A model generated the notes under the pieces. That model was given only the letters and a program-made list of their open reading frames with translations, was not told the DNA's origin and ran no database searches. The translations under genes and the position numbers were made by a program. From positions 4,030,001 to 4,094,000 of the forward strand of contig CP085832.1 in the NCBI GenBank assembly GCA_020809705.1: a stretch of DNA of 64,000 bases. Reading direction: 5' to 3'. Of this stretch, positions 34,765 through 47,890 are shown piece by piece. Origin of the DNA: Calonectria ilicicola (taxonomy: Eukaryota > Ascomycota > Sordariomycetes > Hypocreales > Nectriaceae). The stretch's first letter is position 1. Each line of letters opens with the position of its first letter.

Positions 34765-36711
34765 TCACGCAACTAGCCATGTAGTATCGGCATGGACGTC
34801 AAAATTAGCCAGTTCAATGGTGCGGCTCATTTCTCCCTCCTCCGTTGTCCACAAATGCTGGCATTTCATCCACCACAGAGTCGCTAGGGTCAACGCGATG
34901 CCCGGCACCAGTCCCCCAATCACTGAGGCGAACACCCAAGGAATGTGCATCTTGAAATGTTCAATGTAGAATTCGAAATCTTGGAACATCATATAGCCCC
35001 CAAGGTAGGGGTATGATAATTGAACCGTGCTACAGAAACACGTCTGGAATCCACCCGCCAACTGTAAATGGTCAGTCAGTAAGTAACCTTGATGCAGTTC
35101 ATCTTGAGGGGGAAACGTACAACGAGGGATGTCAAAAATACAAGCCACACAAACGAAATGAAATTGAATGTGTAACAAATTGCTCGACCTTTTCGTCCTG
35201 GATTCTTACTACACATCTGGTAGACCCAGGTCAAGGAGCTCAAGATGCCGTATAAAAGTGAACTGGCTGACCAGCAGCCGAATCCAAAAGTCGGAGTAAA
35301 AAACGCAATCAAGAACGCCATCATAACTTCGACCCATACTATCATGAGCGAAATGCCAGCGGTTATAAACCAAGACGCTGGCCGTCTACCAGTAAGATAG
35401 TCAGTCACTTGGTTGGCGCAAGCTTCATAATCAGCAATGTCATCTCTCAGATCGAGCTGATACATATCATAGGCTCTAATTGCCGCGTCGGGCAAGTAGC
35501 AGCATTGTGCCTTGCGACCCTGGCCGACAAACTCGCCGACACGAAATGCGTCCATTTCCTGTCGAGCCACTGTTGGCACCCACCACTTGGGTGTTTGCAT
35601 ATACTTTTTCTCCGTCACTTCTTTGGTCGATTCCATGACAGCATTGACGTTATATAGCCAGCGAGAAACCAACATCCTTGACTTAAGTTAGCTTGTGACC
35701 TGGTCTTGAGGGATGGTTGACAAACGCTGTACGCTCTGCTGACACAGGATTTCGGTCAACGATGCTAAAAATGACAAGAACTGGCAACCAGCAGTAAAGC
35801 AGCCCAAGAGTCAGAGGCGCACCAGTTCTATTTCCCTCAATATTGGCAAATGCTAACACTAGGGAAAACAGAAATGCTACAAGGAAGATGAGCAGACTGG
35901 CAAGGGTAGGAATAACACCGCGACGTCTAAGCACACGAAGCTGAAAGGCTATAGTGGAAAGTAGCTCAGCAGTGTACTGTTGGTCCTTTTCAACTGTACC
36001 GTGGTGAGATGCCAGAGGACGGTAGAGACCGAACACCATCGCCTTTTGGAACTTTTGAAGCTTGTCATAATCATGGGGGATTTCAAACTGTCCGATGCAG
36101 CTGAGAACATAAAATGCGTCATTCCATAGACCATGTCTCGTCTTAGCCATGCGATGACAATGCCTTGTTTGGCGCACATTAAATATAGTGTGCGTCAAGG
36201 CTGTCTGGGGAGATCCAGTCCAATGAAACAGGGCGCCAAATGTTCTCCGGAACTTCTTCTGATGAACAGCCTCATACGGCAAGTTGAACACGATAGACAA
36301 CGGAAATATCCAGTTAGTAGCGATCTCGAGTGCTGATCGCGTTGACATGGTCGCTGTGCGAGCGCCGCAAATTTTCTGGCATCCTGTTCTTCTGTTTAGT
36401 ATCCAAGGCTTGCCATAACCAAGATCCAGGGCCTAGAAAATGACGGCAAGAAACCACGTACCTTCATATGTAATAGCCGTGATATTCCCACGTGGGTAGT
36501 CATTCTTTAGACCAGAGATGGGACCATGATAGAGGTACTGATCTATGGTCTCGTTGGTAACATCACCTCTGGTGATGTTCCCACTTAGGATACCTTCGAA
36601 AACGCCCTGGCATGTTGCGTAACCAGTGTCTTGCGCGCTAACAGAAGCTATGCACGCTAGAATCACGGCACAACGCATGAGCAAAAGTCCTTGGGAAGAA
36701 GTGAGGCCCAT
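34765..36711 (-). CDS. Polytopic fungal membrane protein with signal peptide, uncharacterised family
   Basis: Four exons. The ATG at 36711 gives a signal peptide (LLLMRCAVILACIASVSA) and a short secreted N-terminal part with sequons. In-phase introns join TYEG to CQKICG, ERTA to MLVSRWLYNV (donor GTTTGT) and FLTSLV to LAGGFQTC. The following parts carry about eight membrane helices, e.g. VIPTLASLLIFLVAFLFSLV, LTLGLLYCWLPVLVIFSIV and ITAGISLMIVWVEVMMAFLI. The CQK(I/L)CG motif after the N-terminus and the RWLYNV segment recur in a widespread family of ascomycete membrane proteins of unknown function. Likely a plasma-membrane or vacuolar protein. Confidence 0.78.
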
Positions 36712-39061
36712 TTTGCAGATGATCATCAGCCAGAGAGAAAAAAAAACCAACCGCGCGGAGAGGCCGGAAAGAAATATGCGTTAGGTGCGCAATGGATGCA
36801 GCTCCCTTCTCCCGCATACAGTTATCTCTCAAAAAACACGGTGCAAGCCATGCTGCAAGCGCATTTGTCATGTGGCTCTCGTGCCGTAGGTGCGACTGCG
36901 AATCCTGTGGTGACGATTGGTTATGTGTATGCAGACAAGGCAATCCAAGGTGGAGTTTGTGAAACTTGGCCGTAGAGCGGCCTGTGATATATCAAATGGG
37001 TGTGACGACCATACATGGTCCTACTTGTTAAGTGCAGAAACAGAGCTTGGCTGGCGTTGGATAGTCACTCTGAGTGGGTAATTGGGCCGATGCGGGCAGG
37101 CTCTGTGGGTGTTGATCTAAGACATACAGGCGACTATTCGGACTGATACATTGCGTCTGCTTTCTTAGCACCATGGCCCTAAGTTTGCGGCCCAAGCCAC
37201 ATCCATCCCGAAGACTAAGCGGTGTAGCGCGCACCACGGACCGCGCGTTCGAGAAGAGACAGCCGGTCATCGCTCAAAATACTGACCAAATATGAGCAGT
37301 AGAATCACTTTATATATATAAATTCACGGTCTTGCAAGTTTGGGGTGGCTCTGCATGCATTGCTGACAGCTAGGTCCCATTCTTATCAGCATGTCTTAAT
37401 CATGGTGACAACTCAACATGTTAGCGCCTGCATCCCAGGTCTCACCTTGGAGGAAATAAACCAATGGATTTGTGCTTTGCCGATGCTATTTGCATAAACA
37501 GAGGCCAATTGGTTATAAGCAAAGGTGTGGAGTTGATCCCCGAGCCGTCCGTGTTTAGAAATCTCTTCTTGGTTGTCATTGACAATTGAGGTTTGGACAT
37601 TTTGCCACTGGTGGTTTTCACGAAATGACAAGTGTGGTAAAAGCAAAAGGTCAATCCAAATTCCCTCAAAAAGAATAGGAAAACCGAAAGGTAGCCAATA
37701 TGCATGTTGCCGTCTCCTCCTCAACTTGGTGGCAATATTTTCCCCATCCGATGCAGGGTAGTTACAGTCGCTGAGTGAGCACTGAGCGATTTTCCAGGCC
37801 CTGCCGTAGAGACCAAGTGGCACTAAAAGCTTGATTTCCCCGGCAGGGATAGCGCATGGAGTCCCGCAAAGCACAGGGAGCGGGTTCACTGGTTTGGTCT
37901 TGTTTCTAGCCTCTCCGTTGCGTTAGTCTCGCGTCAGAGGCGTTCCTGAGGCCACGATGGGTTCTCAAGCTAACTCAAAAACGAGCTGCGTTTTCGTCCG
38001 GCAAGGAATACATTATCCATTGGCCTCAGTCGCTCAGTAGGCGAGGGGATGGACTGGTCTCGGCCATGGTTAAACAAGCCGTTCAATGGGTCTTGTACAA
38101 GGGTTGCAAATGCAAAGGCCTGTTAGGTTTAGCCGCGCGATGGATGGTGCGCCAAAACATGCGCGTCGCTGTTCGCGGCCATCTGCTAGCTATGCTTATT
38201 TGACTAAATTATTTTGCCACGCATCCTCTCTGCATGTCTTTCGAATCGTCCTCACATCCCGTCCCCACCAAACTCAGATCTTGTTGGCGACATTTATTTT
38301 CCCGCGGTTCAATGGACATTCCCGAATTATCGGGCCGTCTGGCATCTTGTTCCTAGCCAGTGGCCATGTGTGGCATCAGCCTTTAAAATCGGCTCCATGA
38401 GCCCGGAACCAATGTGTCAGCACTGTGGTTAGAAGTAGGCCGACACTAAAGTTATGGTGGATACCAGCACAAAAAGCCATACGATCAATCTTGTCCTTTT
38501 CAGCCACAACACCAATTATTGTCGCTTGGGGGATGTAGTTTTCCCAATAGAATTTTCTATGGAGGTCAAACGATTATGAAATGATAGCAATGAAAGTCCT
38601 TTTCGCTCTTTTCGATCCCTCGCACCACGTTGGGCATGTACACAAAGTAGCAGCACTTCGCCAATGACAGCCTTAAACTCTGCGAACCGTGTGCACCAGA
38701 GGGGGAATATGTGACGTAGATCGCTACTTAGCCCCAGCCGCCTCACTACTCTATTGGATCCGCGATTGAGTCGGGGTCATCTGTGCATGGATCAACACTG
38801 GGATGCGCATTTAGCTGAGCTCTCAATTGGCTGCTCTGCTTCTGTAGAGTAACATTTTTGGCATCACTTGTGCAAAATACAAAACAGTAGGACACAGACA
38901 TAAGCACTTGAAGGTCTCGAAGGCAGTGCGACAGCGTTAGTTTCAGCTGCTGACTGCTACAAGTCTTAAGCCGAAATGAGGGTGTCGTCTTGTCGAAAGA
39001 CAAAACACGTCGAAGGTCTCGGTAGGTCTTCAAGTGAAATCGCCATAAATGAATTGCTAAC
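36712..39061. other. 2.3-kb intergenic region, no clear gene
   Basis: Divergent promoter space between the membrane protein and the Zn2Cys6 gene. The longest frame (37413-37889, minus, 158 codons) shows no recognisable motif and I do not call it a gene. A TATATATATAAA element is at about 37311-37322. Confidence 0.4.
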
Positions 39062-40776
39062 ATGGTTGGCTTCCGTCGAACAAACAGCTGCGAGACTTGC
39101 AGGCGCAAGAAGGTCAAGGTATGGGGCAAATTTTCTGTCTAAGACATCCGATTTTGACCTCTGGGGATACCCACTGACCAAGACTTTTGCCTGCGATTTC
39201 TAGTGCGATGAGGTGCGTCCCGTATGTGGACCATGTGCTAAGACGTCACGCGAATGCATCCAATCCTCTGCGTTTCCACCCATTATTTGGGCTAAATCAG
39301 GTCAACATTGCATCTCACACCAGAAAGCCTTGCCAAAGTCCAAAGATGAAATTACAGCACCTCCGGCTTTGAAGTTGAGTAATACATATGGCCAAGCCCT
39401 TCGGTTCGACAGGTCCATTACGACTGCCAATGGAGCTGTTTCCGACAAATACCGTGTTGATTTTAACCGGCAACGTCGAAGGAAGCAAAATCAAGCCACT
39501 CCAAGCAGGTTACTTCGGTCACCGAATCTAAGTCCTGTGGACCAGCTCCGTCTCGAATTCATTATAGCGCACGAAAGTACGCCTAAAGGGTTTTGCGTGT
39601 GTAGTTTTACCTCACAAGTGCATCACTTGCCGCCTTACATTGGGCAGTCAGCCGCACTCGACAGTGCTGCAACCTGTCTGGTTGAAACCCATACATCGTT
39701 TCTTAGAGGCGGGAGGAAGGATCACATGCATGACGTGAGCTATCAACAGGCGTTGGTAAATCTACAAGCCGCTCTCAATGATCCCCATGAAGGCAAGAAA
39801 AGCACAACTCTGGCTGCCATTGCGTTACTATCTGTTTCTGAAGCATTGGGACGATTAGGAACGAACCATCTATACACGCTTCACGCTGGAGGAATGGTTG
39901 CATTTATAAAAGTTGTAGGCATTGGATACAAGGGTGATGACCTTGGGAAAGCCATGATCATTAGCGCGCTTGGTCCTGTGGTATGTGAAATATTTACTAT
40001 ATTTCAAACATGTAATATCTCTTACTGATGGTTCTGATTAGGTTATGGAATCTTATTCGGAGGGTACTAGGTGCATATTGAGCAAAAATGAATGGCGTTG
40101 GCTATGGCCCAACAACGCAAGTACGACTACAACATGGGACGTGGACCTTGGTCAGATCATTCCGTTTAGTCGGATGGCGTCTCTGTTGATTGACATCCGT
40201 GAAGCCAAACAAGAAGCGAAGCAGACTGGGTCTTTCGAAGCCCTTCTTCAGGTATTTGAAGAGGGTCTAGCTCTACGACAAGAAATCTACAATGGACTAG
40301 ACGAATTAAACAAAACCGCGCAGTGGGATGATCCCGCCAATTGCCTTATTTACAAGAACTCCAATGTAGATAAAGTGTCGCCACTTCCATATACTTATGA
40401 TTTCCGCAATCTAAAATTCTCAGAAAAGGCCACTCGTTGGTGGGGTTTCGTCATCCAAATCAACAGCATCTTGGTGCAGCTACACGTGCTTCTAAAGGAC
40501 TACAATCGCCAAGTTTGGACCGAAGAGACTCTTCGTCTAGCAAGTTTGCAATGCGCGCAGTACTCGCGGAATATTTGCTGCTCTATTTCGTACGCCAAGC
40601 AATTTGCGCCGCTCGGATCAGGCCATCTGGCCTACCCCATGTGTGTATCGTGGAGCTATGTGTCTGATGAATGGAAAGGTTGGGTACTTGAAGAACTTGG
40701 TTCGATGTGTGGAACTATACTGAACTATGGCACATTAGAGGTTTTGGATTCAGCCGCCAATATCTTCTTTTCTTAG
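39062..40776 (+). CDS. Zn2Cys6 (Gal4-type) transcription factor with fungal-specific TF domain
   Basis: Three exons: 39062-39118, 39204-39980 and 40042-40776 (522 residues). The binuclear zinc cluster is encoded across the first intron: CETCRRRKVK is joined to CDEVRPVCGPCAKTSREC, giving the spacing C-x2-C-x6-C-x6-C-x2-C-x6-C. The rest has the helical pattern of the fungal transcription factor 2 domain (AAIALLSVSEALG, then WWGFVIQINSILVQLHVL). It is a nuclear DNA-binding regulator. With no metabolic gene immediately adjacent, its targets cannot be guessed. The first exon is only 57 bp and easily missed, which would delete half the zinc cluster. Confidence 0.9.
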
Positions 40777-42529
40777 CATCGTTTATCGGCAGCTTTTCTG
40801 GCATGTTCCTCGATTGAAACCTAGATTGGTCTAGGAAGTGAAGATGAGTTTGTCCATATGAGTGGGGTTGGTTGGGGGACCTGTTGATTAGCAATTCTTT
40901 CTTGTGGAACGCTTGCCTTATATACCATAAGAGACAAGAGAATGATGTGGTTATTTGATTGACACACCTTTTTTGAGACTTCCATAGCTGGCTTGTGAAT
41001 GGCTGAAGGCGCCAAGTGTTGCACTGATGCCTAGCGATCCATCGTAAGGTTCTTTGGGATTTATGTTCGTACTGAAATTCAAGCTTGGCCTTTCTCGATT
41101 TAGGTTAGGAAATACGAGCTGGACAGAGGGCAGTTTTGTTGCTCTATGTCCACGTAATCAGATACGAGCTTTTTCTGCCCTGCTGGACGACGCAATCCAG
41201 GCCAGTCCTCTTTGCCCCGGCCCATAATATCCCAATCTCCGATTCTTATTGGTGGTCCTAATGAATTCGATGAATTTTCCCATCGTTAAAAAGTTCGCTT
41301 AGATTTGTCGCGCAGTCTAATACTTGACTTGTTCGTCTGGCCCCGCAGATGTAGGTCGGTCGGCGCGAATTATTTTGCCAACCCTTGGCATCTTCAGACA
41401 TTGTTAGACGTCCTTAAGGTCGGAAACATGCGATTGTTGTAGATAGAGGCGGCCTCCGGATTTAGCCTTGTTGTTCGGTACCACTACACATCCCCCTTAC
41501 GTTTATAGTGGCTGTTTGTCCAACGTTACTGCATCTTTGCTTGGATCATCCAACCTATTGGGGATTCTTGAAGGTGAGGAGATATCTATAACCGCTTGAT
41601 GTAAATGTACGAAGTTGGGGGATCGAATGCGTTTGAATCAAGAAGAATACGAGTGTTTTAGTCCCGGGGAGCTTAAGCCTGTCCGGCCCACAACGATTGA
41701 GACAGACCAATCTGATTCGATACCATACGTCCAGATCGGTTCGTGTTTGTTGCCAAGCATTTTCCAAAGGGGGGCTGCGTCATTCAATGGTCGGGCTTTG
41801 CGATTTACGAAAGCCATTTGACCGGGGAGTGAATCCTCTCAAATCCTGCATGTTTCTGCGTGCGTCATTGGACCCTGATACAGTAGGGCAGAAATTGTCT
41901 CCGAAGCCCCCCATCCTCTCGTCCGGCCCCAATAAAGCGTATGCCGCCCAATTTAAAGTGAGGCTCGTGTATTTCTGTGTGACACACCATACCAGACGAG
42001 GCAGAATTTAGCTTTTTATAGAAGATTTTCAGCTGCTATGAGTGGGCGTTAAAGCGACCCACGACGATTCCTTCGTGTTAAGCATTGGGGTGGATACACG
42101 CGGGCATGGCTCGACATCGTGGCCCACAAGGACCTTTGGTTGCGACCTTGGTGCTAAAAAAGGCCGATAAGGTGACCAATTAACGCCAGACTAGGGTCGC
42201 AGCGGCTTTCCTAAAAATCTTAACAGGGAGAATAAGTCTGACATCCGAGTAAGCAGGTGCCGGTTATCCAGACGCTTTCAGCTGGGCTGACAGATCGACA
42301 TCGCTCCGTGTATCAACTAAACCAGTTTGGGTAATTTCGACTACAGATTTCTGAAAAAAGGTGGCATTGCCAGGCATAATGTCGGGATCATCTGGGGGAG
42401 ATAGGTATAAAGGAATCATTCCAGCAGCTCCGCCTGGAATATCCGGAGCAATCAATAATCTCTCATTATTTCTGGCCTTCACTGCGCACATTGATACGGG
42501 AGGGATCAATCGAAAAAGAAAGTCAGACC
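40777..42529. other. 1.75-kb intergenic region
   Basis: No supported gene. Open frames at 41555-42011 on both strands overlap each other and look non-coding. Confidence 0.4.
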
Positions 42530-43547
42530 ATGGCCAAGCTTAAGCCCTACAAGGACAATGTTTACCTTTGGAACTATGTTCCCTCTCTCGTCGCAGCTGC
42601 CGCATTTGCGCTGGGTTTTTTGTTGTGCACATTATGGATAATCTTCAGAATGTTCAGAACAAAATCGTGGTTTTTTATACCATTTATTATCGGAGGGATA
42701 AGTATGAACTCGCCTAAATTCATATTTATGACCGATGTATGTTGACAAAGTGATGATAGTGGAGGTGTTGGGCTATGCAGCAAGAGCTCGTTGTCACGAC
42801 CACACAGATCAACTCGGCATTTACGCAATTCAGTCCGTTTTAATTCTCATCGCTCCAGCGCTTTTTGCGGCAACGATTTACATGTCCCTCAGTCGGCTCA
42901 TGCGCAAGCTACAAGCGGAGAGCCATTCCATCATATCCGCGCGATGGTTGACGCGGCTATTCGTAACCGGAGACGTCTTATCTTTCCTGGTCCAGTGTGG
43001 TGGTGGCACCCTTGCAACGAATCAAAAAATTAACCCAAATATTCCCAAGTGGGTTATTCTCATTGGATTGCTTGTGCAGATTGCCTTTTTCGGACTCTTC
43101 ATAGTTACGACAGTCATCTTCCACAAGCGACTCCGACAGTATTCCCCGCCGACCCTGATGAGTGGCAATATCAATTGGCTCAGGTCTTTGGTCATGCTTT
43201 ACTCTGTCAGCACATTAGTCATGATTCGATCCATTTTCCGTGTGATTGAATATGCTATCGGTATGGATGGTTATTTAGCCAAACACGAGTGGACCTTATA
43301 TGCCTTTGATGCTGCACTTATGATCACGGCGATGGTCATCTTCGCCAGTATGTATCCGGGGGATTTGGGTCGAAAGACTACAGTCAAGAAGGCACCATTA
43401 GAAGATGAGATACCAATGTAAGTCTCATTCGTTTTTGTTACGCTTGTATTCGCTGGATTACAAGGGCCCAGGGACTTGAGTTTGTGAATGACTAACCTCA
43501 CTAGGTACCATACGAACGTACCCTATGATCCATCCGCGAGACTTTAA
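42530..43547 (+). CDS. RTA1-like seven-helix membrane protein
   Basis: Three exons: 42530-42701, 42760-43417 and 43505-43547 (290 residues). The protein matches the RTA1/lipid-translocating exporter family: an N-terminal helix pair, then GGI-MEVLGYAARA across the first intron (the GGxxExxGY motif), LGIYAIQSVLILIAPALFAATIYM, a DVLSFLVQCGGG motif and a later RSIFRVIEYAIG with conserved acidic and arginine residues. Yeast Rsb1, Rta1 and Yer185 relatives affect sphingoid-base or sterol-drug tolerance. The last exon is inferred from a GTAAGT donor and CTAAC/TAG acceptor; without splicing the protein stops 13 residues earlier. Plasma or vacuolar membrane. Confidence 0.88.
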
Positions 43548-43851
43548 ATCCGAACCCCATGATTAGTAATATGTTTCCAATAAAAAATAAACGAGAAGAA
43601 AGAATGATTGAGATAAAACTATCAGCATGAAGATTTGGGTCCTTTCTCATCCTTCTGGAGCGGAGGAGTTCGAGAGTAGTTCGACAATACCCATTTCTTA
43701 GTAAGGCCTTTTAATTATCTATACATCTATTATTTTCAACCTGATATTAAGCTCTATTGTCATCCCATCTACCAAAGGCCTGCCCATAACAACAAAGGGA
43801 ATATTAAATATATGTCAACGCGTCGATGCTATACCACGAACGCAATCGTCA
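43548..43851. other. Short convergent intergenic region
   Basis: 3' flanks of the two neighbouring genes; nothing else seen. Confidence 0.4.
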
Positions 43852-44699
43852 TCATATCTTGTATGCATAGACATCAGTTGTTAAACCACCTTCTCGAGAA
43901 GCATCAGCACGCATCGTGCCATTCTTTAGCCAACAGTTTCCTCCACGGTCTTTGACGCGTTGGCCAATCTCGCTACTGAACACAACGCTCAAACATTCGA
44001 CAGCTCCGGCAAGCTTTTCCTTTGTCGGGGACATCCCAGCACATGCATCCATGCAATCCTCAAGACTGTATGCGATTATTACTGCGAGATCAGCGACCTC
44101 GCCTCCCTCTGCGGCCATATTTTCCGAAGCAAAATTGACACCACAAGTCCAATTTAGGTTCACATTATATGCGCTCGACGTGTATTCTTCCGTATAAAAA
44201 TTGAATGGGCAATCCAAATAGACACTTTTGATGTTTTCTGCTGGTAAAACAGCATAATTATTTAGGTTGTAATTGTTTGTGTTGGTGGTATTTGAGTCGC
44301 TATTCTTGTTGTCGTCGCTCGTGGTATTCCTATGTGAGGCACAGCTATTATTTGAAGGACTTTGGTCGGAATGTATTGAGCTGCGTGACCTGGTGAAGTT
44401 AATATATATCATGCTGTGGCGCGTAGCTGGTTGAAAAAGGATCCTCACTGCGAATTAGCCAAGGCTGTACCTATCCCACCACCTATGCAGCCTCCAATCA
44501 CGAGTGAGATGAGAGTGGTGGCAATTAAACCCCAAGGTGAGAAAAGGAAGGCAAGTATTCGTTCTTTTCGGTTCGGGGTATTCTGGGAGAAGACCTGTGC
44601 TTGGCTGTATTCAATTTGAGGCGAAGCTTTCGAATCATGGTGGGAGGTTATCGGGCTTGCTTCCATGCCATCCTCGACGTAGACTTGAAGGCCGTCCAT
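43852..44699 (-). CDS. Single-pass membrane protein with Cys-containing extracellular (PAN-like) domain
   Basis: Two exons joined at ANSQ-SRSSIHS. A cytosolic N-terminus of about 45 residues precedes one membrane helix (LFSPWGLIATTLISLVIGG with a glycine-rich end). Next comes a long Asn/Ser/Thr linker and a C-terminal domain with LDCPFNFYT, NWTCGVNF, LEDCMDACAGM, AVECLSVVF and NCWLKNGT. The cysteine pattern and the SLEDCMDACA phrase resemble fungal PAN/apple-like lectin modules found in many surface proteins. It is probably type II, with the C-terminus outside. Common in ascomycetes; ligand unknown. Confidence 0.78.
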
Positions 44700-45765
44700 T
44701 TTCGTCGCAGAGGTCAGAGTCTCAAATTAAAACCGCGTCGCGTTATAATTAAAATTTAGTGTAGGAGGAAATCTCAGCGTAAGAAATTAGCAGTCAAAGA
44801 AAGCAATGATTTGGAGACAAATTAATGTGTTTTGATGGAGTTCTTTTGGTTTATTTAAGCATGATGAAACAATACAGCCTGATTCTGCATTGGGGATGGT
44901 CGCTCTGCTGTGGAGATGAGAGGAGTCGATTCTGTGCGTATCTGCGCCATAACAAGGGTCCCACATCGTAGTCGATCATCATCAGACCGGGGGGATGACA
45001 AAGATTTTTTCCGTGAAGTCGCATATTTGACTTTATTTTTTCCCATTATATGGAAATTGAAACCTGGTTAGCTTGAATTTCATTCAAGGGCAAACGTGTA
45101 TATTTCCACTAACTACCAAAGCTATGGCGAAATTATTCTTTTCAAGTCGAAGCGGAGCGAAGCGAAGGTGCGACTTAATGTAAGGTAGCATACCAGCACA
45201 AATACAGAATGTGGTTGGAGAAGCCAGCACATCTTCCTCGGTTCGGCCCGGGGTTTGGTTTCGCGATCAGATGAAAAACGGCGTCCGCCGGTGTCAGCTC
45301 TGTTGATATGGGGCATTGTGCTGGTAGCGCGGTTCATACGCAGTTGTGGCGTTGGGCTGGGACAGGTACCGCACAGACTGTTAATCCGCAATGGGGAGCG
45401 ATGGAGCAAAAGCCTGGTCTAAGCCTTATGAAGAATCTTAGTGTGCTGCTCGGATGAATAGTTTGAGACCATGGTTGTTTTAGCCTTAAGCCATCATCTT
45501 GTCCCATCGTCGTCGAAAGATCTGTATCTAGATTGGCTGATCATGTTTGGAAACTTATGGATAACCTGACATTGCTTCACAAAGCTGGCATCGCAAGTGA
45601 GAATCATCGGCACATCAGTATTCTCGACGAAGTGATTCGTATTATCTAAAATGACACAATGGTGCGTCTAAATGGCTAGTAGATGTTGACCCTAATATAT
45701 ACCCGGACCCGCTTGTGAAAAAAGAAACTCGAAACAATTTAAGGGAATACCACCTCTAAGCTTGG
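44700..45765. other. 1.1-kb intergenic region
   Basis: No supported gene; upstream region of the PAN-like gene and 3' flank of the PARP-like gene. Confidence 0.4.
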
Positions 45766-46699
45766 CTATGATTCCCACCCTTCCCGAGTATACATTATCA
45801 CGCCCACGGGCACAATAGCATCGTTGCGATAAACAACAATTTCTGGATACTCCACTGACCCACCTTGCTTGGATGTCACTGCTTGAACCTGTTTATTGCA
45901 TACATTAGTAATAATATTATCCTAAGTATATATTGCACTTACGCAATTGCAATCGGGACGGGGTTTTTTTTTTGAATGGTCAGGGTAGTATAATAGCTCT
46001 GGCCGGTTGCAAACAACCCGGCAGATTAGCATGGCGTGCAGTCGTGAACGAGAATAATGGTTCTTTGCGTAATGATCGGCTTCTGTCGGCTTCCGTTAGG
46101 AAAGAAGGTCTGTCAAGACTTGGCAAGGGCTTACTTGAGGATATGGGAGTTGTGTAAATCCCAGCTCCAAACATGCCCTCGTCATCTTGAAAAATGTTAA
46201 TTTGGCGAAATCCCGATGACTACTATGCTACTCACCAGCATATTTTACTTTGAACGATGTCCATAGAATTTTGCACATGGAGCAATCGTCGTCGTAGCAG
46301 AGCTTGAGGTGCTGACCGTGATCTCCTAATTTACAAGCCCTCTGTGTACCATGAAAAAGTGTCTTGAATTCGCCTCCATTCTCGCTCCTGCTGCTGTTAA
46401 ACACGTGACACTTTATCTTTTTACCAATTTAAAGCTTACATGTATTTTCCGAACCTCATCCCACGACGTGACTCAAGCAAATCCTCTGTGTTGGCAAGAT
46501 AAACCTCCTTAACTTGGGCTCTTTTATCGGGGTGTTGCCACCCATCTCTAAACTTCTTTTCATCTATTCTTCTGAATGAGCCTGGGAATATTGTCTGATG
46601 TTCTAGGATATAACATACAATGCCAAAACTGCTTGTCACTATGACTGAGCCGAGTGAATCCCTGGAGTAAAATGAGCGAGAGAAGGGTAAATCTGCCAT
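45766..46699 (-). CDS. PARP-like ADP-ribosyltransferase (fungal PARP catalytic domain)
   Basis: Five exons, reconstructed in phase: 46699-46440, 46393-46236, 46185-46135, 46082-45943 and 45888-45766, giving 243 residues. After an N-terminal helical part (WQHPDKRAQVKEVY), the catalytic fold shows TLFHGTQRACKLGD (His101), the cysteine-rich LCYDDDCSMCKILWTSF insert typical of the fungal subfamily, FGAGIYTTPISSKADHYAKN (Tyr150), and VEYPEIVVYRNDAIVP near the end, where Glu219 aligns with the catalytic glutamate of PARPs. The H-Y-E triad argues for real NAD+-dependent ADP-ribosyl transfer, mono or poly. The start is uncertain: an upstream ATG with a GTACGT donor could add a short exon. The gene lies downstream of a PARG-like gene on the same strand. 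Confidence 0.82.
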
Positions 46700-47890
46700 G
46701 GAGGGTAACGTACCACAACCATTTTGACGAATAAAAATAGAGACTAATAATTTTAGAAGAGCCGATAGAAAGCAATGTCAACAACAATACGTCATTTGTC
46801 TATATACTTTGGCGGCCCCAATCAGCCAAGTGTGCCTCGAAGTAACTGGCAGAACTGGTTGTGGTGGATGACGTCTGTATCACAGAGTACTATTCGAGTA
46901 TGCCGCAGTATATGAGTCGAATTTTTGTGGATAAATAATGTTGATAAACAGGCGAAAGGGGGTTGTCAGAGGAGGGGTAACTATGCTTGGGCGTGGAATC
47001 TGAAGAGCAGTATAGTCCCGGTAACAGTGCAGAGAGGGACGATTAATAGTTTGGCGATTCCGAATAGTGTGTGGGCTGAAAAGTGAGGCTCGTCAAGGAC
47101 CGTTGTCTGGAGCTTCGGCAAAGACAAGTGCAGCACGGCCGTAAACAACAACAGCCTATGGTTCCGGTCGAAAGCAAGGCGACCTGTCTAATGGAATGGA
47201 GGGAGAGCGGCAGAAAGATGGGGCAGGCTGTGTTCTACCCTTCCATCAATGAAACGCACAGTGGCACCCATTCGATGTTGCATCACTTCTGGTAGGACTC
47301 TCTGGCCGAGGCGTTAAAGTGCAAGTGATGGTGCCCACGGGTGTCGGGACTGATCCGTTTTTGGAATTTTCCGTCAGCACTGGCCTTGAGCAGTCTAGTC
47401 TGGATTGTGATGGTGGTTTCGTGGGACACGTTATCCATGTCACCAGAGAGCCCTCACCGGTGTGGGGGAGAAGGCAACTATGCAGCTGATGCGAACCGCG
47501 GGGTCGGGAAACTGGGGCTTGGGAATGTCCACGGGAGAGGAGCACAAAACTCGCAACCGACAGAGGCTTGGTCTGGAAATGCTCTACTCGCCATGGATTC
47601 TTTTGCCTGCGAGGCACAGCACAAGCGCAGGACGACATGATTGCCAAATCGGGAGGCCAACGACCGAATGTGGATGGACAGGACCAAGCTTGAAAGCAGT
47701 GCCAGGCAGGCAGTGCTTAATTTGAGGCTAATGTACGGAAATCACCACAAAATGGGATATGAGATGATATATGCCTATTGAAGGTAGTTTAGGGCTGAAA
47801 GTCGAACCCTCATTCGTTAACTCCATTCCATCAACGCCTTTCATGACCCTGTGGTCTCTATCATTAAATCTCAATCTACAACACCCAGGT
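46700..47890. other. Region between the PARP-like and PARG-like genes
   Basis: The 1.2 kb shared between two same-strand genes. Its middle (about 47080-47720) is GC-rich with overlapping open frames on both strands, none with recognisable domains. A small gene or remnant here cannot be excluded. Confidence 0.4.

Noticed and set aside
37413..37889. 158-codon open frame
   Set aside because: No recognisable motif, and an overlapping frame lies on the opposite strand.
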